Positions 17,536 through 25,459 of a stretch of 64,000 nucleotides of DNA are shown piece after piece. The position numbers and the translations under genes were made by a program. Position 1 is the stretch's first letter; each line of letters begins with the position of its first letter. This DNA is from Aureisphaera sp963669405 (GTDB lineage: Bacteria > Bacteroidota > Bacteroidia > Flavobacteriales > Flavobacteriaceae). The stretch covers positions 372,001-436,000 of the forward strand of contig CAXXHF010000003.1 of NCBI GenBank assembly GCA_963669405.2, in the 5' to 3' direction. Under the pieces are notes generated by a model. It saw only the letters and a list, made by a program, of their open reading frames with translations, was not told the origin of the DNA and ran no database searches.

Positions 17536-17652
17536 TTATAGCTCCTTCTTAAACGTACTTAGTTTCTTATGTTGTTCGGGGCGCCTATAATCTTTCCATA
17601 ACAATTCTACGGCGGTGTTTCCCATGAGTTCGGGGTTAGTTTTGTGAGTCTA
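17536..17652 (-). pseudogene. Relic of the 3' end of a GNAT-like gene
   Basis: Read on the minus strand, this stretch encodes TNPELMGNTAVELLWKDY, then RRPEQHKKLSTFKKEL and a TAA stop. The last residues of the intact gene at 19040-20164 read TNPELIENTAVQLLWKDY and SPVQHKERSTFKKEL, so about 25 of 34 positions are identical, with one inserted codon. Similarity fades quickly on the upstream side (beyond about 17652). It is therefore a decayed copy of only the 3' end of that gene, in the same orientation, on the far side of the esterase gene. Confidence 0.9.
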
Positions 17653-17675
17653 AATACCATCAGCCCTATATTTTT

Positions 17676-17709
17676 AACTAATTTATTAGTTTGAACTAAA
17701 TCTTTAGTT
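17676..17709. promoter_or_regulatory. Twin palindromic operator-like sites
   Basis: Two 16-base palindromes lie 18 bases apart: AACTAATTTATTAGTT (17676-17691) and AACTAAATCTTTAGTT (17694-17709). Both carry the half site AACTAA / TTAGTT. They sit directly before, and touch, the -7 box of the esterase gene. This layout suits a dimeric repressor binding twice on roughly the same DNA face. The regulator is not identifiable here. Confidence 0.7.
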
Positions 17710-17716
17710 ATATTTG
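17709..17716 (+). promoter_or_regulatory. -7 promoter box (TATATTTG) of esterase gene
   Basis: TATATTTG matches TAnnTTTG exactly and ends 13 bases before the esterase ATG. Its first base is the last base of the second palindrome, so a protein bound there would block polymerase. Confidence 0.65.
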
Positions 17717-17729
17717 AAAAAAATTAAGG

Positions 17730-18992
17730 ATGCATCATATAAAAATAGTATGGGTTATAGGTCTGTACCTACTTGTTCCACAAATTACAAATGCACAAAC
17801 AGATCAAAACATCCAGTTTTTACATAAAATCGGGGTTTTAGATAGTGTATATTCCAAGAATCTACATGAACACCATAAATTCTATGTACAACTTCCAACC
17901 AATTACAACCCAGCACAAAACCGAAAATACCCTGTAGTATATGTATTGGATGGAGAAGTATTCTTACCAACTGTTAATAATGTTCTCAGCTTTTACAGTG
18001 GTGGCTTTATGCCAGAGATGGTTATTGTAGGTGTTTCTAATGATGCTAATAGAATACGTGATTTGACAACTTCAAAAGTAACAGAGCTTTATGGAATGCC
18101 GTTTCATGATGAGAGTGGAGGAGCAGATGATTTTAGTAAGTTTATAGAAACTGAACTAATTCCTTTTGTAGAAGATAAATACCCTGTCACAAATTTTAGA
18201 ACATTGATTGGGCACTCCTATGGAGGCTTATTCACGATTTATACATTACTTAATAATCCTCAATTATTTTCCAATTATTTGGCCATTGACCCAAGTCTTG
18301 ATTGGGACAACCAACAATTATTAATTAAAGCACAAGAAAAGCTTACAAGTCAGGATTATAAAGGAAAATCATTGTTTATGTCTTTAGGCGGACAATTGCA
18401 TATGCAAAATCCAGAAGTAACTATAGATAATGTAATGCAAGACACTTCAGACTTTACTTTGTTTGCACGCTCTAATATTACATTATCAGACATCATAAAG
18501 AAAAACAAACAAAATGAGTTGGCTTTTGAATGGAAGTTTTATCCCAGGGATTTACATGGTACTATTTCATTTCCGTCCATAATGGACGGCCTTATTGCTA
18601 TCTTTCAATGGTACCAAATGGAACATACAGATAAGTTTAATTCACCCACTACGTCAAAGGAAGAATTGTTTGATATAGTAAACTATCGTGCAGAAAAACT
18701 TAAAAAGCATTTCAAATATGCTTTTCCGCCGTATCCCGAAGACCTATTCAATGCGCTTGGTTATATGAGTATGGATATGGAGCAAATGGAAAAGGCGAAA
18801 ATGTTCTTTCAATTTGCCCTAGAATTTTATCCAACCAGTGCAAATGCCTACGACTCTATGGCTGATTACTATGAGAGGAATAATGATCGTGATAATGCAA
18901 TAAAGTTTGTTACCCAAGCTTATAACATAAGTGGTAATGATTACCATAAAGAACGAATGGAGGTACTGAAAAAAAATAATGAAAGCCCATAG
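17730..18992 (+). CDS. Secreted alpha/beta-hydrolase (esterase D type) with TPR tail
   Basis: A signal peptide (MHHIKIVWVIGLYLLVPQIT, cleavage after NAQ) exports this 420-residue protein. The PF00756-type esterase domain has KYPVVYVLDGEVF as oxyanion strand and LIGHSYGGLF (serine near residue 165) as nucleophile elbow, with HGTISFPS as the likely histidine region. Relatives include siderophore and glycan esterases of the IroE/Fes type. Residues from about 335 form a short TPR-like helical tail (AKMFFQFALEFYPTSANAYD). It is convergent to the GNAT-like gene, and a copy of that gene's 3' end lies just upstream, suggesting that this gene was inserted. Twin palindromes cover its promoter. Confidence 0.9.
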   Translation: MHHIKIVWVIGLYLLVPQITNAQTDQNIQFLHKIGVLDSVYSKNLHEHHKFYVQLPTNYNPAQNRKYPVVYVLDGEVFLPTVNNVLSFYSGGFMPEMVIVGVSNDANRIRDLTTSKVTELYGMPFHDESGGADDFSKFIETELIPFVEDKYPVTNFRTLIGHSYGGLFTIYTLLNNPQLFSNYLAIDPSLDWDNQQLLIKAQEKLTSQDYKGKSLFMSLGGQLHMQNPEVTIDNVMQDTSDFTLFARSNITLSDIIKKNKQNELAFEWKFYPRDLHGTISFPSIMDGLIAIFQWYQMEHTDKFNSPTTSKEELFDIVNYRAEKLKKHFKYAFPPYPEDLFNALGYMSMDMEQMEKAKMFFQFALEFYPTSANAYDSMADYYERNNDRDNAIKFVTQAYNISGNDYHKERMEVLKKNNESP

Positions 18993-19039
18993 GGTTCATG
19001 TATAACAAACCAATATGTCAAATAACTCTATAGGACGTC

Positions 19040-20164
19040 TTACAATTCCTTCTTAAACGTACTTCGTTCTTTATGCTGTACTGGGCTATAATCCTTCCAT
19101 AACAGCTGTACCGCAGTGTTTTCTATGAGTTCTGGGTTGGTTTCTACGGTATCAATTCCTTTGGAGTTAAAGAGGTATTGCATTTCCTCAAAGATAATGG
19201 CCGTAACCCCTTTTCCTTGGTATTCAGGGTCTATCCCAATGAGATAAAAAGCAGCCAGATCGTTTTTCTTTTGGGCCTGTAGTATATGCCACCAACCTGT
19301 AGGCATCAGCTTTCCATTCGCTTTTTTAAGGGCTTTACTAAAGGATGGCATCACTACTGAGAAGGCAATGAGCTTCCCATCTTGATCTTGGATGCAGGTG
19401 ATATAATCTGGATGTATAAAACTAAAATACTTTTCCTTATAGTAATCTATCTGGTATTGCTGTATGGGTACAAAGGTCTGCAGTGTATTGTAGGTATTGT
19501 TAAGTAATCCAAACATGGCATCTACATAAGGGAGTATTTCTTTTTTGTTTTTAAAACGAATGACCGATAGGCCGTAACGTTTTTTAATAATCCCAGAAAA
19601 CTTGGCCACCTTCTCTTTAATGGAGGGAGGAATGCTCAAGCGGTATTCTACCCAGGTAGCCTGTTTCTCATAGCCCAATTGCTCAAAATGCTGAGCGTAG
19701 TAGGGGTAATGATACCAAGTGATCATGGTATTCATTTCCTCATACCCTTTGGTTAATATACCTGCCTTTTCCATATTAGAGAAACCTACAGGACCTTCTA
19801 TATACTCCAGCTGGCGTTCACGGCCAGTTTCGTAGGCTTTTTCCAATAAGGCTTTGGTTACTTCAATATCATCAATGACATCAAACCAACCAAAACGCAC
19901 CTTTTTCTTTTGTTGTTCTTCAATTTCCAAACGGTTGATAATCACCGCGATTCGTCCCGCTACTTTTCCATCCTTGTACGCTAAATAATATGACGCTTCT
20001 GCATTTTTAAACACGGGGTTTTTGGAAGAATCCAAGGTCTCAAGCTCGTCTTTTATTAATGGGGGAACCCAATACTTACAATCTTTGTAAAGGGAAAATG
20101 GAAAGGTTACAAATTGTTTAAGTTGTTTTGGGCTGGTTACTCGTATTACTTCAATCATAGGCAT
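19040..20164 (-). CDS. GNAT-superfamily acyltransferase-like protein
   Basis: This 374-residue cytoplasmic protein belongs to a Bacteroidota family with two GNAT-like halves. The N-terminal half has VAGRIAVIINRLEIEEQQKK and GWFDVIDD; the C-terminal half has the acetyl-CoA loop-like AFYLIGIDPEYQGKGVTAII (near residue 315), matching the Q-x-x-G-x-G/A pattern. The acceptor is unknown. It starts three bases after the stop of the upstream outer-membrane protein gene, so the two are cotranscribed. An ATG two codons downstream (MIEV) is an alternative start. Its 3' end exists again as a relic at 17536-17652. Confidence 0.8.
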   Translation of the reverse strand: MPMIEVIRVTSPKQLKQFVTFPFSLYKDCKYWVPPLIKDELETLDSSKNPVFKNAEASYYLAYKDGKVAGRIAVIINRLEIEEQQKKKVRFGWFDVIDDIEVTKALLEKAYETGRERQLEYIEGPVGFSNMEKAGILTKGYEEMNTMITWYHYPYYAQHFEQLGYEKQATWVEYRLSIPPSIKEKVAKFSGIIKKRYGLSVIRFKNKKEILPYVDAMFGLLNNTYNTLQTFVPIQQYQIDYYKEKYFSFIHPDYITCIQDQDGKLIAFSVVMPSFSKALKKANGKLMPTGWWHILQAQKKNDLAAFYLIGIDPEYQGKGVTAIIFEEMQYLFNSKGIDTVETNPELIENTAVQLLWKDYSPVQHKERSTFKKEL

Positions 20165-20167
20165 TAT

Positions 20168-21199
20168 CTATTTCAATCCTTCATCGCCACCATCATCATC
20201 GGTATCAATACTATCTTTCCGCTTTTTATCTTTTCTTAATTGTTTTTTCTTCTTCTTAAGATCCTTGTTTTTCTCTTTCTCGGCACGTTTGGCCTCTCTA
20301 CCTGCTTTTCCTTTTTCTTCAATAAACTCATCATCTCCATGCATATCGAAACGGTAAGCAACACCAACTCTTCCATAGAAAAGGGAAGGAGTGTCCTTAA
20401 AGTTAATGGATAACGAAAGATCTACATGTAAATCCTCAGTAATCAGGGCAGCAGCACCACCCCGTAAGATGTTATCTGCATAGAAATCACTCTTAAAGCC
20501 TTGATTTTCTAAAAATACCGAAAAATAAGCATTGGTAGAGTGGGTAAGTGTTAGGATATAACCATACGACGGATAATCTGTCGCAATACGGTCTGCAATG
20601 ATATTGGTAACAAATACAAAGCCACCAATTAGGTTATTTTGGGTAGACAGTACCACCTTAGGGCTTATAGAACTTTCCTGCTCTGGGGTAAAGGGATTGT
20701 CTGCAAAATCGAAATTAGCTCCTGCATAAATGGACACCGCAGGAATTAAATCGGACCACTGAAATCTATTGTTCTTTTTCCAGCTCAATAAATTAGGACC
20801 TTCCAACACCTTTTTCTTATAAGGATCATAAACAAGGTACTTGGCTCCTAGGGTATTGCTTCTAAAATTACTTTCGGTAAATTCAAAAGGATTTACACTT
20901 CTACTGTCGGTAATTTTACTTCGCTGAAAGATTCCAATAAGACTTACCTCCAGTTCTTCCTTGAAAAAACCATAACGGGCACTGTAGTCCCATGCAAAAG
21001 CATTGGTTTCGGTTTGTAGTAGGTTGTGTTTTTCCTTACCTATAGAAATACCACTCTCAAACTGTAATACATTTTTACCTACCGAAAAGGCTCCCTGAGA
21101 GACTCCGGGCCGGTTGGTATTAATCATTTCTGTGTATTGAGCCATCACACTTAAAGGGCATAAAAGTGTAATAAAGAGTAAGTTTCGTAGGATGCGCAT
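20168..21199 (-). CDS. Outer-membrane beta-barrel (transporter-like) protein
   Basis: The ATG at 21199 gives a clean signal peptide (MRILRNLLFITLLCPLSVMA, cleaved before QYTEM); a longer open frame to 21238 would bury it. The mature part begins TEMINTNRPGVSQGAFSVGK, a pattern seen in transporter-type barrels related to the phenol-degradation outer-membrane family, followed by alternating amphipathic strands. The barrel closes near the residues GRVGVAYRFDMHG and is followed by a very unusual 65-residue lysine/arginine/glutamate tail ending in acidic residues, probably periplasmic. It is the first gene of a pair with the GNAT-like gene. Confidence 0.82.
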   Translation of the reverse strand: MRILRNLLFITLLCPLSVMAQYTEMINTNRPGVSQGAFSVGKNVLQFESGISIGKEKHNLLQTETNAFAWDYSARYGFFKEELEVSLIGIFQRSKITDSRSVNPFEFTESNFRSNTLGAKYLVYDPYKKKVLEGPNLLSWKKNNRFQWSDLIPAVSIYAGANFDFADNPFTPEQESSISPKVVLSTQNNLIGGFVFVTNIIADRIATDYPSYGYILTLTHSTNAYFSVFLENQGFKSDFYADNILRGGAAALITEDLHVDLSLSINFKDTPSLFYGRVGVAYRFDMHGDDEFIEEKGKAGREAKRAEKEKNKDLKKKKKQLRKDKKRKDSIDTDDDGGDEGLK

Positions 21200-21305
21200 G
21201 GCCGTTTGGTTTGGATCAAAGATATAAGAATTTATCATTTATTTAATAGTAGTTTTTCGTCTTTTTACAATGCTTTCAGTACTTTTGGGAATCCTAATTT
21301 ATACT

Positions 21306-21569
21306 ATGATTTCCTTTTTGAAAACGATCTTAATTATCCTCTTGGTATATTTTGGCCTCAAGTTTTTATTTCGCTTGTTGGCACCCTATGCCATGCGCTA
21401 TATTACAAAAAAGGCAGCCGAAAGGTTTGGGAATGCATTTGGGCAAGGCCCTTTCGATGCTTCTACCGCATCTTATGGACAGTCCTCAAACACCGCTCCC
21501 AAGAAAGATATTCCCAAATCCAATGGTAAAGTGGTGGGGGAGTATGTTGATTTCGAAGAGATTGACTAA
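21306..21569 (+). CDS. DUF4834 family small membrane protein
   Basis: The 87-residue product starting MISFLKTILIILLVYFGLKF has one N-terminal membrane helix, then RLLAPYAMRYITKKAAERFG, and a disordered tail with SNGKVVGEYVDFEEID. This is the pattern of DUF4834, a short protein common in Flavobacteriia. An ATG at 21270 is also in frame, but relatives usually begin right before the helix. It lies 100 bases before the YfhO-type gene on the same strand and may share its transcript. Function unknown. Confidence 0.8.
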   Translation: MISFLKTILIILLVYFGLKFLFRLLAPYAMRYITKKAAERFGNAFGQGPFDASTASYGQSSNTAPKKDIPKSNGKVVGEYVDFEEID

Positions 21570-21668
21570 CAATCCAAGAAAGCTTTCTGTCTATGTGCAA
21601 TTGCTTGATCTTAATACAAGCTATCTAGCATATTTTTTATAATTTCCCTCGATCTTAATTTCATACGT

Positions 21669-24116
21669 ATGCAGTTCAATTTTAAACGACTGATTCCCCA
21701 TGCGATCGTCTTGGTGTTGTTTATCGTCGCGTCTCTGGCCTATTTTCATCCTGTGCTTAAAGGTCAGGCTATTTTTCAGAGCGATATCGTGCAATACACG
21801 GGGATGGCAAAACAGCAAAATGATTTTAGAAAGAAAACTGGAGAAGAAACCTATTGGACCAACAGTGCGTTTGGAGGGATGCCTACCTATCAATTAGGTG
21901 CCAAGTACCCCCATAACTACATCAAGAAACTGGATCTTACACTACGTTTTTTACCAAGACCAGCAGATTATCTATTTCTGTATTTCATAGGAATGTACAT
22001 TTTATTTCTGGTGCTGAAAGTCGATTATAAATTAGCCTTTTTGGGTGCATTGGCCTTTGGTTTTTCTACCTATCTCATTATAATTTTAGGTGTGGGGCAC
22101 AATGCAAAAGCCCATGCCATTGCTTATATGCCCTTGGTATTAAGCGGCATAGTGCTCACGTTTAGGGGCAAATACCTGGCTGGTTTCTTACTTACTACCG
22201 TAGCTATGGGATTGGAGCTTTTGGCCAATCACTTCCAGATGACCTATTATTTACTCCTTCTAGTCGTTTGTTTGGGAGTGGCGTATCTGGTAGATGCCTA
22301 TAGAAAGAAAATGCTTCCGCATTACTTTAAGGCATTGGGTGTAATGGCCCTAGGAGTATTATTGGCCTTAGGTCTTAATGCTACCAACATTCTTGCCACT
22401 AAGGAATATGCCGCCACTTCTACTCGTGGGAAAAGTGAAATTTCCATAAAGCCAGATGGTAGTATTAAAGAAGGAAGCAACGGACTCAGCTACGAATACA
22501 TTACAGAATATAGCTACGGAAAACTGGAAAGCTTTAACCTGCTAATCCCAAACTTTATGGGAGGTGGTTCCAGTGATGGATTCCCAGAAGATTCTGCAGC
22601 AGCAGAACAACTTATGAAAGAAGCAGGTGCTACAAGACAGCAGGCCCATCAATTCCTAAACGAGCAAATTCCCATGTATTGGGGAGACCAAACCATTGTC
22701 GCTGCACCAGCCTATATAGGAGCCGTTATTGTATTTTTAGCAGTACTAGCGTTATTCTTGGTGCGTGGACGATTAAAATGGTGGATTGTTGCTGGGTTCT
22801 TACTAAGCTTATTACTTTCTTGGGGACGTAATTTTTCGTTTCTCACGGAGTTCTTTATAGATTATGTGCCGCTATACAATAAGTTTAGGGCGGTTTCGTC
22901 CATACAAGTTATTATTGAATTGATTCTTCCATTACTAGCAGTAGTTGGACTCCATCAATTTTTTAATGATTTTCATGAAAAAGCAGCCAAAAAGAAAGCA
23001 CTTATTTATGCAGGATCTATTGTAGGTGGATTGGTATTACTCTTAATAATCTTTAGTTCTGCCGTTGGGTTTACAAGCCCGTATGATAGTTTAATCATAG
23101 AACAAATGGGAGTGCCCTTTATGGACGCTGTTAGGGAAGATCGCGCTTCAGTGATGGTAACAGATGCTTTGCGTTCTTTATTGTTGATATTAGTGACTGT
23201 TGGGATCCTTTGGTTGGTATTTTCAAAGAAGATCAAGGAAGTTTACGCTATAGGAGCATTGGTATTGTTGGTGGTGTTTGATCTGGTTGGGATAGGACAA
23301 CGCTATGTAAATGCTGATAGTTTTGTGAATTCCAAAATCATGGAACGCCCATTTGCTCCTAGTTCTGCCGATACGGAAATCTTAAAAGATGACGGACATT
23401 ATCGCGTGTATGACGCCAGCCGAAATGCCTTCAATAGTGGACAGGCCAGCTATTTTCACAATGCCCTAGGAGGATATCATGCAGCCAAACCGGGCCGTAT
23501 GCAAGACATTGCAGATTTCTATCTGGACAATGTAGATCCAAACGTTCTAAATATGCTGAATGTAAAATACATCATCATTCCTGATAAAGAAGGGAATTTA
23601 CAAGTACAGCAAAACCCTTTTGTCAATGGACCTGCATGGTTTGTAGAGAATGTATTGCCAGCTAATAATGCCAACGAAGAAATTTTGCTATTGGATAGCT
23701 TAGATACTCGAAAAACAGCAGTACTCCACACCGATTTCTTAGCGAAGATCCCAACCAAGAATATTCAGCGGGATAGTACGGCAACAATAGATCTAGCTAG
23801 TTTTGCTCCCAATAAATTGGTCTATGAAACAGCTACAAAAACAGACCAATTGGCCGTATTTTCAGAAATATACTATCCACAGGGTTGGAATGCTTACATA
23901 GATGGTAATCCGGCAGAGTACTTCCGTGCAAATTACACGTTACGAGCTATGGTAGTACCCAGTGGTATCCATCAGATTGAATTCAAGTTTGAACCCAAAG
24001 TAGTGAAGAAAGGAAGTAGCATTGCATTGGCAAGTAGCATCCTGTTCTTCCTGATAATCTTGGGAGGACTTTTTCTCCAATTTAGAAAACAGAAAGCCGC
24101 AAACGATAACGATTGA
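21669..24116 (+). CDS. YfhO-family polytopic membrane protein
   Basis: This 815-residue inner-membrane protein has about 12-13 hydrophobic segments. It opens with an N-terminal helix (HAIVLVLFIVASLAYFHPVL), the motif GQAIFQSDIVQY and then FGGMPTYQLG, typical of YfhO-family GT-C-like glycosyltransferases. A large extracytoplasmic region (about 560-780) precedes the final helix. Such proteins transfer sugars from polyprenyl-phosphate donors to surface polymers or glycoproteins; the acceptor is unknown. Its stop overlaps the start of the GT4 gene by one base (TGATG), so both act together in glycan assembly. Confidence 0.9.
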   Translation: MQFNFKRLIPHAIVLVLFIVASLAYFHPVLKGQAIFQSDIVQYTGMAKQQNDFRKKTGEETYWTNSAFGGMPTYQLGAKYPHNYIKKLDLTLRFLPRPADYLFLYFIGMYILFLVLKVDYKLAFLGALAFGFSTYLIIILGVGHNAKAHAIAYMPLVLSGIVLTFRGKYLAGFLLTTVAMGLELLANHFQMTYYLLLLVVCLGVAYLVDAYRKKMLPHYFKALGVMALGVLLALGLNATNILATKEYAATSTRGKSEISIKPDGSIKEGSNGLSYEYITEYSYGKLESFNLLIPNFMGGGSSDGFPEDSAAAEQLMKEAGATRQQAHQFLNEQIPMYWGDQTIVAAPAYIGAVIVFLAVLALFLVRGRLKWWIVAGFLLSLLLSWGRNFSFLTEFFIDYVPLYNKFRAVSSIQVIIELILPLLAVVGLHQFFNDFHEKAAKKKALIYAGSIVGGLVLLLIIFSSAVGFTSPYDSLIIEQMGVPFMDAVREDRASVMVTDALRSLLLILVTVGILWLVFSKKIKEVYAIGALVLLVVFDLVGIGQRYVNADSFVNSKIMERPFAPSSADTEILKDDGHYRVYDASRNAFNSGQASYFHNALGGYHAAKPGRMQDIADFYLDNVDPNVLNMLNVKYIIIPDKEGNLQVQQNPFVNGPAWFVENVLPANNANEEILLLDSLDTRKTAVLHTDFLAKIPTKNIQRDSTATIDLASFAPNKLVYETATKTDQLAVFSEIYYPQGWNAYIDGNPAEYFRANYTLRAMVVPSGIHQIEFKFEPKVVKKGSSIALASSILFFLIILGGLFLQFRKQKAANDND

Positions 24117-25396
24117 TGAAACGTGTACTCATTATCTGCTATTATTGGCCTCCAGCGGGAGGTCCAGGAGTACAGCGTTGGCTAAAGTTTGTTAGTTATT
24201 TTAAGGAGTTTGGTATAGACCCCGTAGTCTTTGTGCCAGAAAATGCTCATTATCCTTTGCAGGATAAAAGTTTTGTAGGTGAAGTGCCAGCAGATATCCA
24301 AGTAGTGTCATTTCCTATTAAAGAACCCTATCGTTTTGCCAAATGGTTTTCTAAAAAGAAAACACAGCAGATTAGTAGCGGGATTATTTCTGAAAAGAGC
24401 CCTTCAAGATTAGAAAAGTTCTTATTGTATGTGCGGGGTAACTTGTTTATTCCTGATGCTCGGGTAGGTTGGGTAAAGCCTTCTGTTAAGTATCTGAAGA
24501 AATTTCTGCCCGAAAACAACATTGACACGATTATAACTACTGGGCCTCCACATAGCTTGCATCTCATAGGAATGCAGTTGTCTGAAGCATTGAACATAAA
24601 ATGGATAGCCGATTTTCGGGACCCATGGACTACGATTCATTATCATAAATCACTTCAACTTTCAAAAAAATCTGAAGCAAAACACAAAGCCTTAGAAAAA
24701 CAAGTCTTGAATGCAGCAGATAGAGTAGTGGTGACCAGTTGGAACACTCAGAAGGAATTTTCGGCCATTACCTCCAAACCCATTGATGTGATTACGAATG
24801 GTTATGATACCAAGGAAGTGATTCATCGTATTCCCGATTCAAAATTCAGTATTGTACACGTGGGCTCGTTGCTAAGCAATAGAAATCCACAGGTGTTATG
24901 GAACGTATTGGCAGAGTTGGTGTCAGAAAATGAAGCATTCAAAAATGCATTGCAAATAAAACTTGTAGGTGTAGTGGGGGAAGAAATACGTGAATCCATT
25001 ACAAATCAGGGCTTGATGATGTTTACTGAGATTCCTGGTTACGTGTCACATACAGAAGCCCTTCAGTTACAACACAATGCACAAGTCTTGTTATTGGTAG
25101 AAATGGATAGGGAAGAGACGAAAGCCATTATTCCCGGGAAACTATTTGAATACCTTAGGGCTGAGCGTCCAATTCTTGCCTTGGGACCAAATGGGAGTGA
25201 TATTAAGAAAGTCTTGGATGAGACTGGAACAGGACACTATTTTGGATACCAAGATGCGCAAGATTTAAAACAGGAGTTACTTCAGTGTTTTGATGATTAC
25301 GAGCATAGCACCTTAACAGGAGGATCTCAAGGGATCGAAAAATATAGTAGGAGAGAACTTACCCAAAAAATGGCAGCTTTAATAAAAGCTATATAA
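24116..25396 (+). CDS. GT4-family glycosyltransferase
   Basis: This is a GT-B fold glycosyltransferase of family 4. The N-terminal domain opens MKRVLIICYYWPPAGGPGVQ, with the acceptor-binding glycine loop, and the C-terminal Rossmann half has HVGSLLSNRNPQVL and the donor-binding region IIPGKLFEYLRAERPILALG, containing a E-x7-E-like arrangement. There is no membrane helix; it probably works at the inner face of the membrane. The ATG at 24116 overlaps the stop of the YfhO-type gene and is preferred to the TTG one codon earlier. The pair is likely part of surface glycan or glycolipid assembly. Confidence 0.9.
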   Translation: MKRVLIICYYWPPAGGPGVQRWLKFVSYFKEFGIDPVVFVPENAHYPLQDKSFVGEVPADIQVVSFPIKEPYRFAKWFSKKKTQQISSGIISEKSPSRLEKFLLYVRGNLFIPDARVGWVKPSVKYLKKFLPENNIDTIITTGPPHSLHLIGMQLSEALNIKWIADFRDPWTTIHYHKSLQLSKKSEAKHKALEKQVLNAADRVVVTSWNTQKEFSAITSKPIDVITNGYDTKEVIHRIPDSKFSIVHVGSLLSNRNPQVLWNVLAELVSENEAFKNALQIKLVGVVGEEIRESITNQGLMMFTEIPGYVSHTEALQLQHNAQVLLLVEMDREETKAIIPGKLFEYLRAERPILALGPNGSDIKKVLDETGTGHYFGYQDAQDLKQELLQCFDDYEHSTLTGGSQGIEKYSRRELTQKMAALIKAI

Positions 25397-25401
25397 AAAT
25401 C

Positions 25402-25437
25402 GAAACCCCCAATCTGCCGAAGCATCCTGAGGGTTTC
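25402..25437 (-). terminator. Terminator between convergent genes
   Basis: The stem GAAACCC / GGGTTTC is followed on the minus strand by ATTTTTATA, so it mainly ends the minus-strand gene 25460-26689, and may also slow plus-strand reading from the glycosyltransferase gene. Confidence 0.7.
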
Positions 25438-25459
25438 TCACTAACCAACCAAAAAATTT

